Shown here piece by piece: positions 23,862 to 33,062 of a stretch of DNA of 64,000 nt (its first letter is position 1; every line of letters starts with the position of its first letter). The notes under the pieces are model-generated. The model saw only the letters and a list, made by a program, of their open reading frames with translations. It was not told the origin of the DNA and did no database searches. A program made the position numbers and the translations under genes. Where the stretch lies: positions 78,129-142,128 of the forward strand of contig MNCI01014949.1 in the NCBI GenBank assembly GCA_015680685.1, given 5' to 3'. This DNA comes from Gnetum montanum. Taxonomy: Eukaryota > Streptophyta > Gnetopsida > Gnetales > Gnetaceae.

Positions 23862-25239
23862 NGTGTGTGTGTTATCCATCTTGTCAAGTTTTTCATTTAA
23901 TAAGTATTCTTAATGATAGTATGAACTATTTTTCTATTTGGTTGCTAATGTTTGGTTTTTACCTTTAAGTTACAATGTTGATACTAAGGTTTGGTTCTTT
24001 TGATATGACAAGCAATGACTCCACTTCATCCATACATCCACACATCCACAAGTCTCTATGGTATCTCTTGGCTTGGAAATGTACAGTCCCTTTCCAAATA
24101 AGAACTATAACGAATCAGTGACTGGGCTTTTCTCAAACTAAGGAAGGACTCAAGGATTGAAAAGGGTGTGACTTCAAGGGCACTTGATGCATTTGTGTTG
24201 GCTATTCTCTTGGGTGCTTGGATGTTTTCTTCTTGAGTTTTCTTATCATTTTGACGTTACTCAATCATTGGGAAGCTGAGCAAATAAAAATAACAGTCTT
24301 TACATGGTGTGGTTCTCACGTATAAACACATAAAAAAAGTGAGAATTCAAAGCACACCCCTTAGACGAAATAATCATTTGGCTACAAGCACTTGTTATGG
24401 AACTAAAAATAAAAATGTTCCCTCTAAATAAGGCCCTTCTCGTTTCCCATTCTCTCCTCCTTCATTTCATCTGAATGGTGGTGGCTCTTGGGTGAAGGCA
24501 TTCTTGTTACTTCAAGAGGATGGGTTGGCTGAATGTATTAATGTGAAGTCATTGGATGTGGTTTGTTTGAGGCTGGACTTGGAATAGGATTTACTAAGTC
24601 ACATTAACCATGAATTACACAAGGGGTTGTACACCACCTTGTTCTTGGGATTCCATTCCATTCTCTTCTCTCCATCATTCTCTCCATTGTTCACCTCATT
24701 GCCAGTTGTATCATTAGTGTATATTTTGGTTGATGCATTGTTCTTTTTGGGTAAATTCTTGTGGTTAAGACTTTAACTCTTGTTCCAAATGACATTCCCA
24801 GAGCCTACGGACTCTTTGAATGTGGGCTTTTCAGGGCATTAAAGGCATGTGCCTGCTTTGGGGAGGACCCACTGACACTCCTATTTGGTGCACTAGTTAA
24901 CTTCTTTTCCTTAACATTTTGCAATTAACTCTATTTTTTTCATTTCCATCTTGACATCCCTTTTATCGGTGATATAGTTGTTTCTTTTTCTCCATCTTTC
25001 TTGTCCTTTTTCTTTCTCCATTCTATCGCTACTAGAGGTTCGCTCTTACTCATGGGGGTCCTGGTCCAATTTTTTCAATTTTCTCCTAGCCCCTACACCT
25101 TCGGTAGTCACCACTCTTATATCTCCAAATTCGTATCAGCCATACCACAACCCAACCGATGGACCTTTGACCGAAGCAAGCTATCAATTACATTATGATT
25201 CATTTACCCTTGCTAATATAAAGATTGTGTTGTGTGTGC
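23631..25239 (+). other. Element F spacer after protease (candidate intron)
   Basis: Non-coding. It opens at the deletion junction with TTTCAGATTGCTCCC, equivalent to the sequence just after pol in E. A polypurine-like AATCATGGGGGATGG lies at 23675-23689, a TG microsatellite at 23818-23872, the conserved block at 24833-24874 and TTACTCATGGGGGTCC at 25047-25062. Confidence 0.6.
23818..23872 (+). repeat. TG dinucleotide microsatellite
   Basis: About 27 TG units with one unresolved base at 23862. It lies inside the element F spacer, so it arose or expanded after the family ancestor; E and C lack it. Confidence 0.95.
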
Positions 25240-25560
25240 AGATGGCAATCATGCAACAATGAATTGGATCTGGAGGAAACACTTGGAATGGATCGGTGCT
25301 GAAGTAGCTATGCAAGGAACAAGATCGATGGTGCGCTTATGGATGGACAACAAAAGGTGCAATCTTGGCATTAGTAGCAGCAAAACTTTTCTCTCTCTCT
25401 TTCTCAGCTGCCAAATAAGGCCTGATGTCAAATGTATAAGGTGTTCACTCTTGTTGTCATGAACACCAGTTTTGTCTTGTCTTGTAATGATGATTCATTC
25501 ACATGTCATCCCATTAATTCCATTTGAGTCAATAATCCCATACCTTCCCAATATTTTGTA
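25210..25560 (+). pseudogene. Element F 3' exon with splice acceptor
   Basis: A candidate branch point TTGCTAATA (25210-25218) and TGTGTTGTGTGTGCAG (acceptor AG at 25240-25241) precede ATGGCAATCATG. The following 200 bases align with the E 3' exon (26881 onward) and partly with C. No frame stays open; a hydrophobic Ala/Leu stretch lies near 25360-25420. Function is unknown. Coding status is uncertain, while acceptor conservation is clear. Confidence 0.45.
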
Positions 25561-25581
25561 AGGAACTCAAGGATGAGATTC

Positions 25582-25598
25582 ATTCAGTCATGGGGGTA
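25582..25598 (+). other. Element F polypurine tract
   Basis: ATTCAGTCATGGGGGTA directly before the 3' LTR start TGATGGGACGTG. Confidence 0.75.
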
Positions 25599-26208
25599 TG
25601 ATGGGACGTGNNNNNNNNNNNNNNNNNNNNNNNNNNNNNNNNNNNNNNNNNNNNNNNNNNNNNNNNNNNNNNNNNNNNNNNNNNNNNNNNNNNNNNNNNN
25701 NNNNNNNNNNNNNNNNNNNNNNNNNNNNNNNNNNNNNNNNNNNNNNNNNNNNNNNNNNNNNNNNNNNNNNNNNNNNNNNNNNNNNNNNNNNNNNNNNNNN
25801 NNNNNNNNNNNNNNNNNNNGAGCATGTGCATTACGCTTGGCAATCCTAGCAATGACTAGCGTTTGGTAACCAAGGTTGCACTGGTTCAGGGTGTGAACAG
25901 TAAGTGGGAACGGATGCTCATGCTAGGTTAATTAAGGCTTAGTTAGTTAGTTAAAGTTAGTCAATTGGTCACTTCACCCTTCACATCTTAGCATAGGAGA
26001 TAAAATAGAAAAGATATAAAAATCACATACCTTGGACTTACTTAACCATACACCGTGACAAATACAAATAAGTCTGGGAAGACAATGAATGATTAACCTT
26101 AAGTGTTCCATAAGGCATGTAGGCACTTAGTCTGTGGAGTTCAACTAGATCGCATGTGTAACGCTCGTATTCGTATGGTTGAGTGTAGGGTTACCTTGCC
26201 ACTCATCA
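25599..26208 (+). repeat. Element F 3' LTR, containing an assembly gap
   Basis: Begins TGATGGGACGTG and ends CCACTCATCA. Positions 25611-25819 are 209 unknown bases. The 5' LTR has about 396 bases over the same interval, so the gap is probably undersized. Confidence 0.85.
25611..25819. other. Assembly gap (run of N)
   Basis: 209 Ns. By comparison with the 5' LTR it should contain the GATATC array and TATA box of the 3' LTR. Confidence 0.99.
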
Positions 26209-26880
26209 ATTTCGAATGAGTTCTACTCAGTCACTTTAACCATTAAATACACAAGGGACTTTACACAACCTTGCTCTTGGGATTCCATTGCATTTTCTAC
26301 TCTCCATCTCTCTTCCCATTTTCCACCTCATTACCAGTTTTATGATTAGTCTATATTTTGGTTAACGCATTATTATTCTTTCTCAAATTCTTATGGGTCA
26401 GTCTTTAACCATTGGTTGACGCATTCCTAGAGCCTACGAACTCTTTGGTTTGTGGGTTTGTCAGGGCATAAAGGACATGAGCCTACTTTGGGGAGGACCC
26501 ACTAACATTTCTTTATGCTGCAATTGTTAAATTCTTCTCCTTAAACATTTCTTGTAATCAGCAATTTCTCATTTCATCACCATCCATGACATCCATTTTA
26601 TTGGCATCGTCATTGTTATTTTTCCCATTTTTCTTATTCCCTATACTTTTCCACCCTATTGTTACCAAAGGTTCGCTCTTAGTTGTGGGGGCCCTATCAA
26701 AAATTTTTCCATTCTACTACTTGTATCACCCTTACACCTTACGTAGTTATCTATGATAAACCTCTAACCCAGTTTCTGCCATAACCACAACCCAGCCAAT
26801 GCACTTTATATCGAGGCAACGTATCAACTGCATTATGGTTTACTTATCCTTGCTCATTCATGACTGTGTTGTGTGTGCAG
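26209..26880 (+). other. Element E spacer, 3' half, up to the splice acceptor
   Basis: Continues the spacer cut at 19432. Contains the conserved block (26463-26506) and TTAGTTGTGGGGGCCC (26680-26695). It ends with TGTGTTGTGTGTGCAG, with the acceptor AG at 26879-26880. No gene. Confidence 0.6.
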
Positions 26881-27108
26881 ATGACGATTACACAAACTAT
26901 GGACTGGGATAGGAGGAAGCACTCGGGATGGACTAGAGCTGGAGCATTTATGCCGGGAAAATGTTTGGTTGTGTGGCTATGGATAAACAACGAAAGGCAC
27001 AATCACAACATTGGCAACAACACACCTCATGTTCTTTACTCTCTCTTTAAGCTGTCAGATGAGGGTCTGGATGTCATCTATGTACAATGTTCATCACAAA
27101 GGGTTTGA
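26881..27108 (+). pseudogene. Element E 3' exon/ORF
   Basis: From ATG 26881, directly after the acceptor AG, a frame of 75 codons stays open to the stop at 27106-27108: MTITQTMDWDRRKHSGW then a Trp/Asn/His-rich stretch. It aligns at DNA level with the F 3' exon and, at its start, with the C 3' exon (GGAACATGGACTGG). It is unlike the longer 3' ORF of 0, A and B. Function is unknown; the short length and lack of a family-wide open frame make coding uncertain. Confidence 0.45.
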
Positions 27109-27245
27109 ACACCAATGTTGTAATATGTTTGTTGATCCATTCACCGGGCACTTTAAGTCTGTTATTCCCTATCGCTAGTAATTCTCATTCAGTCAATAAT
27201 CCCATACCTTCCTAATATTTTGTAACAAACTTGAGGATGAGTTTT

Positions 27246-27263
27246 CAGTAAGTCATGTGAGTA
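27246..27263 (+). other. Element E polypurine tract, degenerate
   Basis: CAGTAAGTCATGTGAGTA before the 3' LTR. The G run is broken by T, unlike the GGGGG of F and A. Confidence 0.6.
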
Positions 27264-28064
27264 TGATAAGTCATGATATCCCATCCGCGATATCGCGTAC
27301 CTAATATTGGAGCCTTCCACACAATATCGCGGCCTACCTCATTGCCTATAAATAAGAGGCATTTGCACTTGGTTTGCATAGTTAGTCATAGTCCCTTACC
27401 CAAACTATTGCCTTTTTCCCTTTCCAAAGATAGAATTATTTCTGAGTGCCAACAGTAAGAGTCATAAAGTGAACGGATCTTTATTCGAGCATTGTGTGCT
27501 TGAGCAAACCTTGTGTACAGCAATAAAGATGAACTTTGAGATAAACCTTGCAGCATTCAAAATAGATTAATTAATGTTAGTTACTGTTACTTAATGCTTT
27601 CCTTAGTTAATTAATGTTCTCTCTCTCACCCTACAACTCTCCTAAGTAAGAACACTCAATACGATCACTTTGAGCATGCGTGTAACACTTGGTAACCTAG
27701 TAACGATTAGCTTTTGGTAATCCCAGTAGTGTTGCACTAGTTTAGCATGTGTACGGCAAGTGAGAACGAATGTTGGTGTTAGGACTAGTTAAAGCACAGT
27801 TGAGTAGTTAAATCAAAATTAGTTACTTAGTTATCTCTCTCCTTCCTTTGTAGCACTAGGACATAAAAACTATAAAAATTGTGTACCTCAAGTTTACTTA
27901 ACCATACAATCATGCTATACAAGTAACCTTGGGAAGACAACGATTGATCAACCCATCCTTGTTTCACAAAGGCGCATAAGCACTTAGTCCTTGGAATTCG
28001 ACTGGATCATGCGTGGATGCTCATATTCGTATGGTTGAGCGTAGGGATACCTCACTGCTCATCA
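27264..28064 (+). repeat. Element E 3' LTR
   Basis: 801 bp, TGATAAGTCATG to CACTGCTCATCA. GATATC at 27275 and 27289 and AATATT at 27303 (14-bp spacing), then AATATC near 27323 and TATAAATA at 27347. Confidence 0.9.
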
Positions 28065-28571
28065 ACTTTCAACGGTAGTGAGAGTCCTCCACAATGTTGA
28101 AAGTGCCCTTTCTTTAGGCATGGTCATAGAAAGAGACAACACAATTTTGAACCCACTGCATCCTCCAACTCAGCACAAGCCTAACATTATGATGCACCTT
28201 CCTCTTTGAACTCAACATCTCCTATTACCTTACCTAGACCACCAATCAATACTCCAACCACCATGTGGCCCAATGAATACGACAATTTTAGGAGGCATAT
28301 CGATCCTTGCATACTGTCTTATGGTCATGGATGCCATAGTGGGTCATCTCCTTATCACATGACTACATCTTATAATCTACCCTACTATGCCTACTTTAAT
28401 CAAGTGTGTGAACTCCAATTTGGATACATTCTTGCCACCACACCAAAACACACCCAGTGGTTTGGATATGACCAAACCCCAATATTTCCAACATGCATGG
28501 ATCTGAACTTTCCATTTATTAATTCTCACCATAATCAAAGGTTCAGTCATGGGGGACACCCCCCATTCTAA
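28065..28571 (+). pseudogene. Element B gag, 3' part
   Basis: Continuation of the gag tail from 11417. An open frame from 28206 to TAA at 28569-28571 is rich in Tyr, His, Pro and Asn (SYGHGCHSGSSPYHMTTSYN and repeats of that character). It corresponds to the tail of element A gag and ends SHGGHPPF. The DNA at the end, TTCAGTCATGGGGGACACC (28546-28564), doubles as a polypurine-tract-like motif. Confidence 0.75.
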
Positions 28572-30027
28572 TAAGCAAAATTAGTAAATATTTTTCTTTT
28601 TCTTTGGTTTTACAATTTTTTGTTTTCTAATTTTTCATCTTTCAATTTATTATTTTATCTTTTTGAGGGTGATCTCATCTATGAATAAAATACTCATGTG
28701 ACGTATTGGTTGAGGTGTTATTCTATGTTATTAAGTCACAAGGGACTAATTATTTGAATAATGAGCCCACAACATCCACCCACCCATTTCATTAATAAGA
28801 GATTCTACTCTGGGTATGATGATATTCTTATTTTTGTTAAAACTTAACGTATCTTTGTACACATCATGCCTAGAGCGAAGAGTGAAGAGTGATGAACTAA
28901 GAGGGAATGGAAAGGGTGTGACATCAAGGGGACTTGTGGATTATCTTTGGTGACATATGTAGATGCTATCATGCACCTTGGTTGTACTAAGATCCTTGTA
29001 GATCTAATGAAAAATGGGAGTAAGAGTTGTGATAAAGGCACTCAATAAAGGAACTCAATGTTGTTCTGAGGGGTCCCACTAGAAAGACATGCACCCATGC
29101 TTGAAGGTTGGTGGCTTCTCCGAATCACTTTCGGAAAAAGACAAAGTGCAAGAAGTGATCGAAAGAAGAAAAAGACTAGAAAAAAAGAAGAAGAGAAAAA
29201 GAAAAGCAAGAAAAAAATAAGAAATGAAGCAAAAAAGAAAAGACCAAGAAAAAACATGCCACAAAAATTTGAATCACTCCTCCCTTGCGCAAAACATCAA
29301 GTGATTGTATGCTTTGCTATCATGATGCTCTTATGGTTGTCTATCATTAGGATGAAACAATGTGATGTCACTGATTAGAGGTATGGACTTGGTTTTAATC
29401 TTGGAGTGAAAGGCTAACGGTACTTTAATCACACACAACACTTTGGATTCATTGTGCCCAGAGTCAATTACCTCACATCCTAGTCTCTGCAATCCCTTCT
29501 ATAATTCCTCTCATCTTAGTATCCAAGTACTTATAACTTGTGTCTTATGTGGCATAGAATTCATACCTCATCATGATGGTATTTAACATGCATGTGTTTT
29601 GTTGCACCAGTGCAGATTACATTTAACCCTTCTAGTGCCTATGGACATTTTAAGATGTGGTTACTCAAGGGCATTATAGGTTGGAACTTGCTTTGGGGAG
29701 GACCCACTTGCATAACTTTTGTAATTTGTACTTATTGCATACCACCACATCATTTTATACCCTCTGAGTACTCCATTCCAAAATCTATTCTTTCCTTTAT
29801 CATCATTTTATCGAACATTCCTCAGAACCATTACATGTCCTTTTATGTGTCACCTAAATAGATTAGGTCTGACATTAAACTTTTAGGGCAACTTCTTTGA
29901 AAAATCTCTAACTCTAGAATCATACTAAGCAATGAATTAAACATTTATTAAAAGTAATGAGTAAGGTATAAGATAACCAAATTTCCTTAAACAACCTTAC
30001 TAATAATCAGTCCTTATGTGATTACAG
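28572..30027 (+). other. Element B spacer (candidate intron) with branch point and acceptor
   Basis: Non-coding. T-rich start, a purine-rich AAG/GAA run at 29156-29254, and the conserved block at 29665-29716 (CAAGGGCATTATAGGTTGG...GGGGAGGACCCACTTGC). It ends with CCTTACTAAT (29995-30004) and ATGTGATTACAG (AG at 30026-30027). The branch-point-to-acceptor layout equals that of element A. Confidence 0.6.
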
Positions 30028-30465
30028 ATGGCCCCTAAAAGAGGACAACAAGGAGGACCTTGTCAAGGTGCAATTAAACACCTGAGAGGAGGTAAAAGCC
30101 AAGGACCTCATGCAAAACATGCAAAGAAAGAGGCATAATCATTCAACATCCATCAAGAAACTCTTGTCATTGCACAATCTGGCCAAGAAAAAGGTGAAGA
30201 GGTCAGGGCCAAAGCCTATGAAGAGGAATGGCAGCTATTTGTGATAAGGTATTTCAAGGCCAATCAAGTGTTCCTATAGCTGCCATGTCTATGGGAAGTG
30301 CCAACTCCATCAAACATTCGAACATCAGCATGGATGACTCATGATCCTCAGATAGAAGAGGAGAAATTTTAGGTGCTTCTTCAAAGGTATCAATTTCAGA
30401 AGCTTGGAGTGTAGGACAAAGGAAATACACCTATGGAGAAGCCACCACCATTGGGAACTACATGA
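30028..30465 (+). pseudogene. Element B 3' ORF, short form
   Basis: One frame of 145 codons plus stop from ATG 30028, right after the acceptor AG, to TGA 30463-30465, broken only by in-frame stops. N-terminus MAPKRGQQGGPCQG and C-terminus MEKPPPLGTT match the ends of the longer element 0 and A versions (LAPQEPPPLSTI in 0). The middle is acidic/basic (SGQEKGEEVRAKAYEEEWQL). It looks like an internal deletion product that keeps both ends of the 3' ORF. Function is unknown. Confidence 0.6.
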
Positions 30466-30623
30466 GTTCCACAAGTTTTGTATTTTGTGTCTATGTCCAA
30501 ATTTTTTTTAATTCCACACTACGGCATGAAATAATCCATGGTCATTCAATAATCCCATACCTATCCACTATTTGTAATAAAATGAACTTGTTCCTCACTT
30601 TGTTTGACTCGAGGACGAGTTTT

Positions 30624-30644
30624 TATTCAGTCGTGGCAATATAA
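30624..30644 (+). other. Element B polypurine tract, degenerate
   Basis: TATTCAGTCGTGGCAATATAA. The TCAGTYRTGG core is kept but the G run is lost. Confidence 0.6.
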
Positions 30645-31311
30645 TGAATCATAGTTTGCCAGGCCCTGATATCAGGTACGTGATATCAGGTACATGATAT
30701 CGGGTACGTGATATCAAGTACGTTATATCGGGTACCTGATATCTCAGCCTAGATACGATATCATATACACGATATTGTGATTCCTATGTTGGCCTATAAA
30801 TATAGCACTCAGGTACACAGGGAGGAGTCTTTTTGCTTGTAAGTCTTTAGGTCAAGTCTTTTTGTTAGTTTTTAGTTAGCTTTCAGCTCTTTTCCATGTG
30901 CATGCCCATAGTGTGATGCTTGTAATTGTACGGAGCCTTTGTTAGAGTGTGTTATACTTGGACACACACACAATTGACAATAAAGATTGAGATTACTCCA
31001 TCATTGCAACATTCACTTAGTTTCTAATTGTTTAATTGTTAATTATTATTTATTNATTGCTTATTAGTTTAATCAAGTTATTTCTCATTGTCTCTAGGAG
31101 TAGCATAGTATTAGAAACCATATCATACACCTCACTCTGGACTAAACCATAAGTGACAAAGAAAATACTAGTTTAGGTAGGAAGACAATGAACTATGATC
31201 AACGTATAAGTATATAGGTGCCACAACTAGTCCGTCTGCAGAGTTCGACCGGATCATGTGTACATGCTTGTATTCATATGGTTGAGCATAGGGGTACCTC
31301 ACCGCTTATCA
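30645..31311 (+). repeat. Element B 3' LTR
   Basis: 667 bp, TGAATCATAG to CCGCTTATCA. It carries six 14-bp units (see the array entry) and TATAAATA at 30795. A single N at 31055 stands where about 235 bp of the 5' LTR are missing. Confidence 0.9.
30668..30776 (+). promoter_or_regulatory. Element B 3' LTR: six-unit 14-bp GATATC array
   Basis: GATATC (or TATATC at 30724) starts at 30668, 30682, 30696, 30710, 30724 and 30738, an exact 14-bp period, followed by GATATC near 30757 and GATATT near 30771. The spacer consensus is RGGTACRT. The 5' LTR of the same element has three units. Confidence 0.85.
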
Positions 31312-31316
31312 ATCAT

Positions 31317-31790
31317 CTTCCCAAGAGATGATCTGATCCTAGGAGTCCCCTCATTTATTTACAGATTGAAGGAAATGAACCATGTAAGGCTCTATTGGAT
31401 TTAGGTTCTCGGATGAACTTAATCTTCTAAGAAATGTATAAGACTTAAAACCTGCCTCCTATGAAAAAGAGAAATATTATGCTTGAGCTAGCAGATTAAT
31501 CCATCACTATTCCTCTGCAATTGGTGGACATTATTACCATTATCTATTGGTGGTCTTATCTTGCTGATTTTCTTGTGATCCATGTGAAAAGTTGTAAAGG
31601 ATACTTCACTATCATCATGGAAAGGATATGGCTTAGTACTATAGATGCTAAAATGGGCATTCAACACCTTTCCTTGGAAATATTTAAGGAAAATCAGTTT
31701 GGTAAGATAGAGAAGAAGAGGGTTTCATGCATCGCATATAATAACATAGGGTACCATTGCTACAAAAACTATGGACAATCAAAGACACAT
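31317..31790 (+). pseudogene. Element 0 aspartic protease
   Basis: Continues from 8512. PLIYLQIEGNEPCKALLDLG: the active-site motif is DLG instead of DSG, explained by TCA to TTA. The LVDIITIIYWWSYLADFLV and ERIWLSTIDAKMGIQHLSLEI parts are recognisable. Stops occur at former Trp, Arg and Gln codons. Confidence 0.8.
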
Positions 31791-33062
31791 TAATCAAAGC
31801 ATGCAATCAATACACTAAAACTATAGTTATTAAAAAGTGGTTGTATGCAGAAGCTACAAAACAAGAAGGTACCCAATGGCTAATAACATATCACCAAGTT
31901 GAGTCCACAATGTTCTTAGAACCATCAAAGAGCCTCACAAGCATCTATATAATATTTTTAAAATGAAACAACTCCATCATCAACTCTCCCACACACAATG
32001 TGAAATAAATTAGGGGGAATTGGAGATCCTTGATTAGTTCAAATAAGAGCCCCTTGAACTCAAGGCTTTACCAACAACTATGAAATATCCTTTTCTCAAC
32101 AATGGTAAGCTAGTAATCATCAATGCTAGACTTGCTTGAAAACAAAAGTAGAAGTTGTTAAAGGTGATGAACAAGTGGCCAATAGCTTTTTCTTGGTCAT
32201 ATCATGAACTTACAGGAATTAATCCATTAATATGCCAACATTGCATTTATATAGACTCCTCCATCAAGCTAAAGAGATAGCTGCAAAGAAGATTGAACCC
32301 TAAACTGAAGTAGGTTACCAAGGAGAAGGTTGAACAACTCTTAAAGGCCAAGTTCATCTATCCAGTTATGGATAGTGAATGGATTAGCCCACTTGTTATT
32401 GTACCCAAGAAAGGAGGAAAATGGAGAGTCTACATATACTTTTGGCTATTGAACATGGTAACCTTTAAGAATCATTTTTCATTGTCATTTGTTGATCAAG
32501 TTTTGGATACCGTAGCAAGGCATTACTATTATAGTTTTCTTGATGATTATAGTGGATACAACCATATCTAGATTGCCCCAAAAGATGATGCCAAAACCAC
32601 TATTACAAGTTCATGGGAAAATTTTGCATATAGAAGGATTCCCTTTGGTCTATGTAATGCTTCTACTACCTTTGAATGCTTGGTTCTCTACATCTTTCAA
32701 TAGAAAATCGGTAACATGGTAGAGGTCTTTATAAATGACTTCTCTACATACAGTACCACCTTTGAGAAACACTTGGAATGTCTAGAGCAAGTGCTTTAAT
32801 GATGTGTAGAAACTAACCTAAATCTCAACTGGCAAAAAAGCCATCTAATGGTCCAAGAAGACATTATGTTAGGGTACTGAATTTTAAGCACAGGGATTGA
32901 GATGAACCCAAAAAAAGTACATGTCATTCAAGGAATCACCAAGAAACTTAAAATGGTGAAAGATGTACAATCATTCCTTGGCCACACTAGTTATTATACG
33001 TGATTTATTGACAACTTGTTAAAGATTGTTAAGTCGTTGGTTGAGCTAACTAAGAAGGATTT
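31791..33062 (+). pseudogene. Element 0 reverse transcriptase
   Basis: Recognisable order: linker; FLNNGKLVIINARL; CQHCIYIDSS; LLKAKFIYPVMDSEWISPLVIVPKKGGKWR (about 32340-32430); FLDDYSGYNHI (first catalytic Asp kept, about 32530); FGLCNAST. The catalytic pair reads VFINDF instead of VFMDDF (about 32725): the first Asp is Asn. IQGITKKLKMVKDVQSFLGHTSYY follows. Cut at 33062 within TKKD by the solo LTR. Confidence 0.82.

Larger units (their letters stand above)
19433..26208 (+). mobile_element. Element F: gag-protease non-autonomous Athila-like retrotransposon
   Basis: TTATGGGACGCG (probably TGATGGGACG with one change, as in its 3' LTR) to CCACTCATCA. The duplication is ATTTT (19428-19432) against ATTTC (26209-26213). 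It carries gag and protease, then jumps at about 23630 into the spacer that follows pol in E, so RT, RNase H and integrase are absent. Its 3' LTR contains an assembly gap. Confidence 0.88.
11418..28064 (+). mobile_element. Element E: full-coding-set Athila-like retrotransposon carrying two further insertions
   Basis: Runs from TGATGAGTCACG to CACTGCTCATCA. The flanking sequence is ACTAT (11413-11417) against ACTTT (28065-28069). It lies in the gag tail of element B. Without the LINE/SINE-like insert (337 bp) and element F (6776 bp) it is about 9.5 kb, with gag, protease, RT, RNase H and integrase. Gag and protease share one frame from 12614 to about 15532. RT carries an internal deletion. Confidence 0.9.
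8513..31311 (+). mobile_element. Element B: gag-only Athila-like retrotransposon, itself split by element E
   Basis: Runs from TGATAAATCATGG to GCTTATCA. The flanking duplication is GTCAT (8508-8512) against ATCAT (31312-31316), one G to A difference. After removing E (11418-28064), B is about 6.15 kb: 829-bp 5' LTR, primer site, gag, spacer, short 3' ORF, polypurine tract, 3' LTR. It has no pol. It interrupts the protease of element 0 just after the IKVGH motif. Confidence 0.9.

Noticed and set aside
29042-29378. Lys/Glu-rich and Phe/Leu-rich ORFs on opposite strands
   Set aside because: Both come from a purine-rich run in the B spacer and show no family conservation.
30668-30776. GATATC array as a CRISPR-like repeat-spacer array
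   Set aside because: Units are 14 bp with short near-identical spacers, inside a plant LTR; no cas genes and no prokaryotic context.
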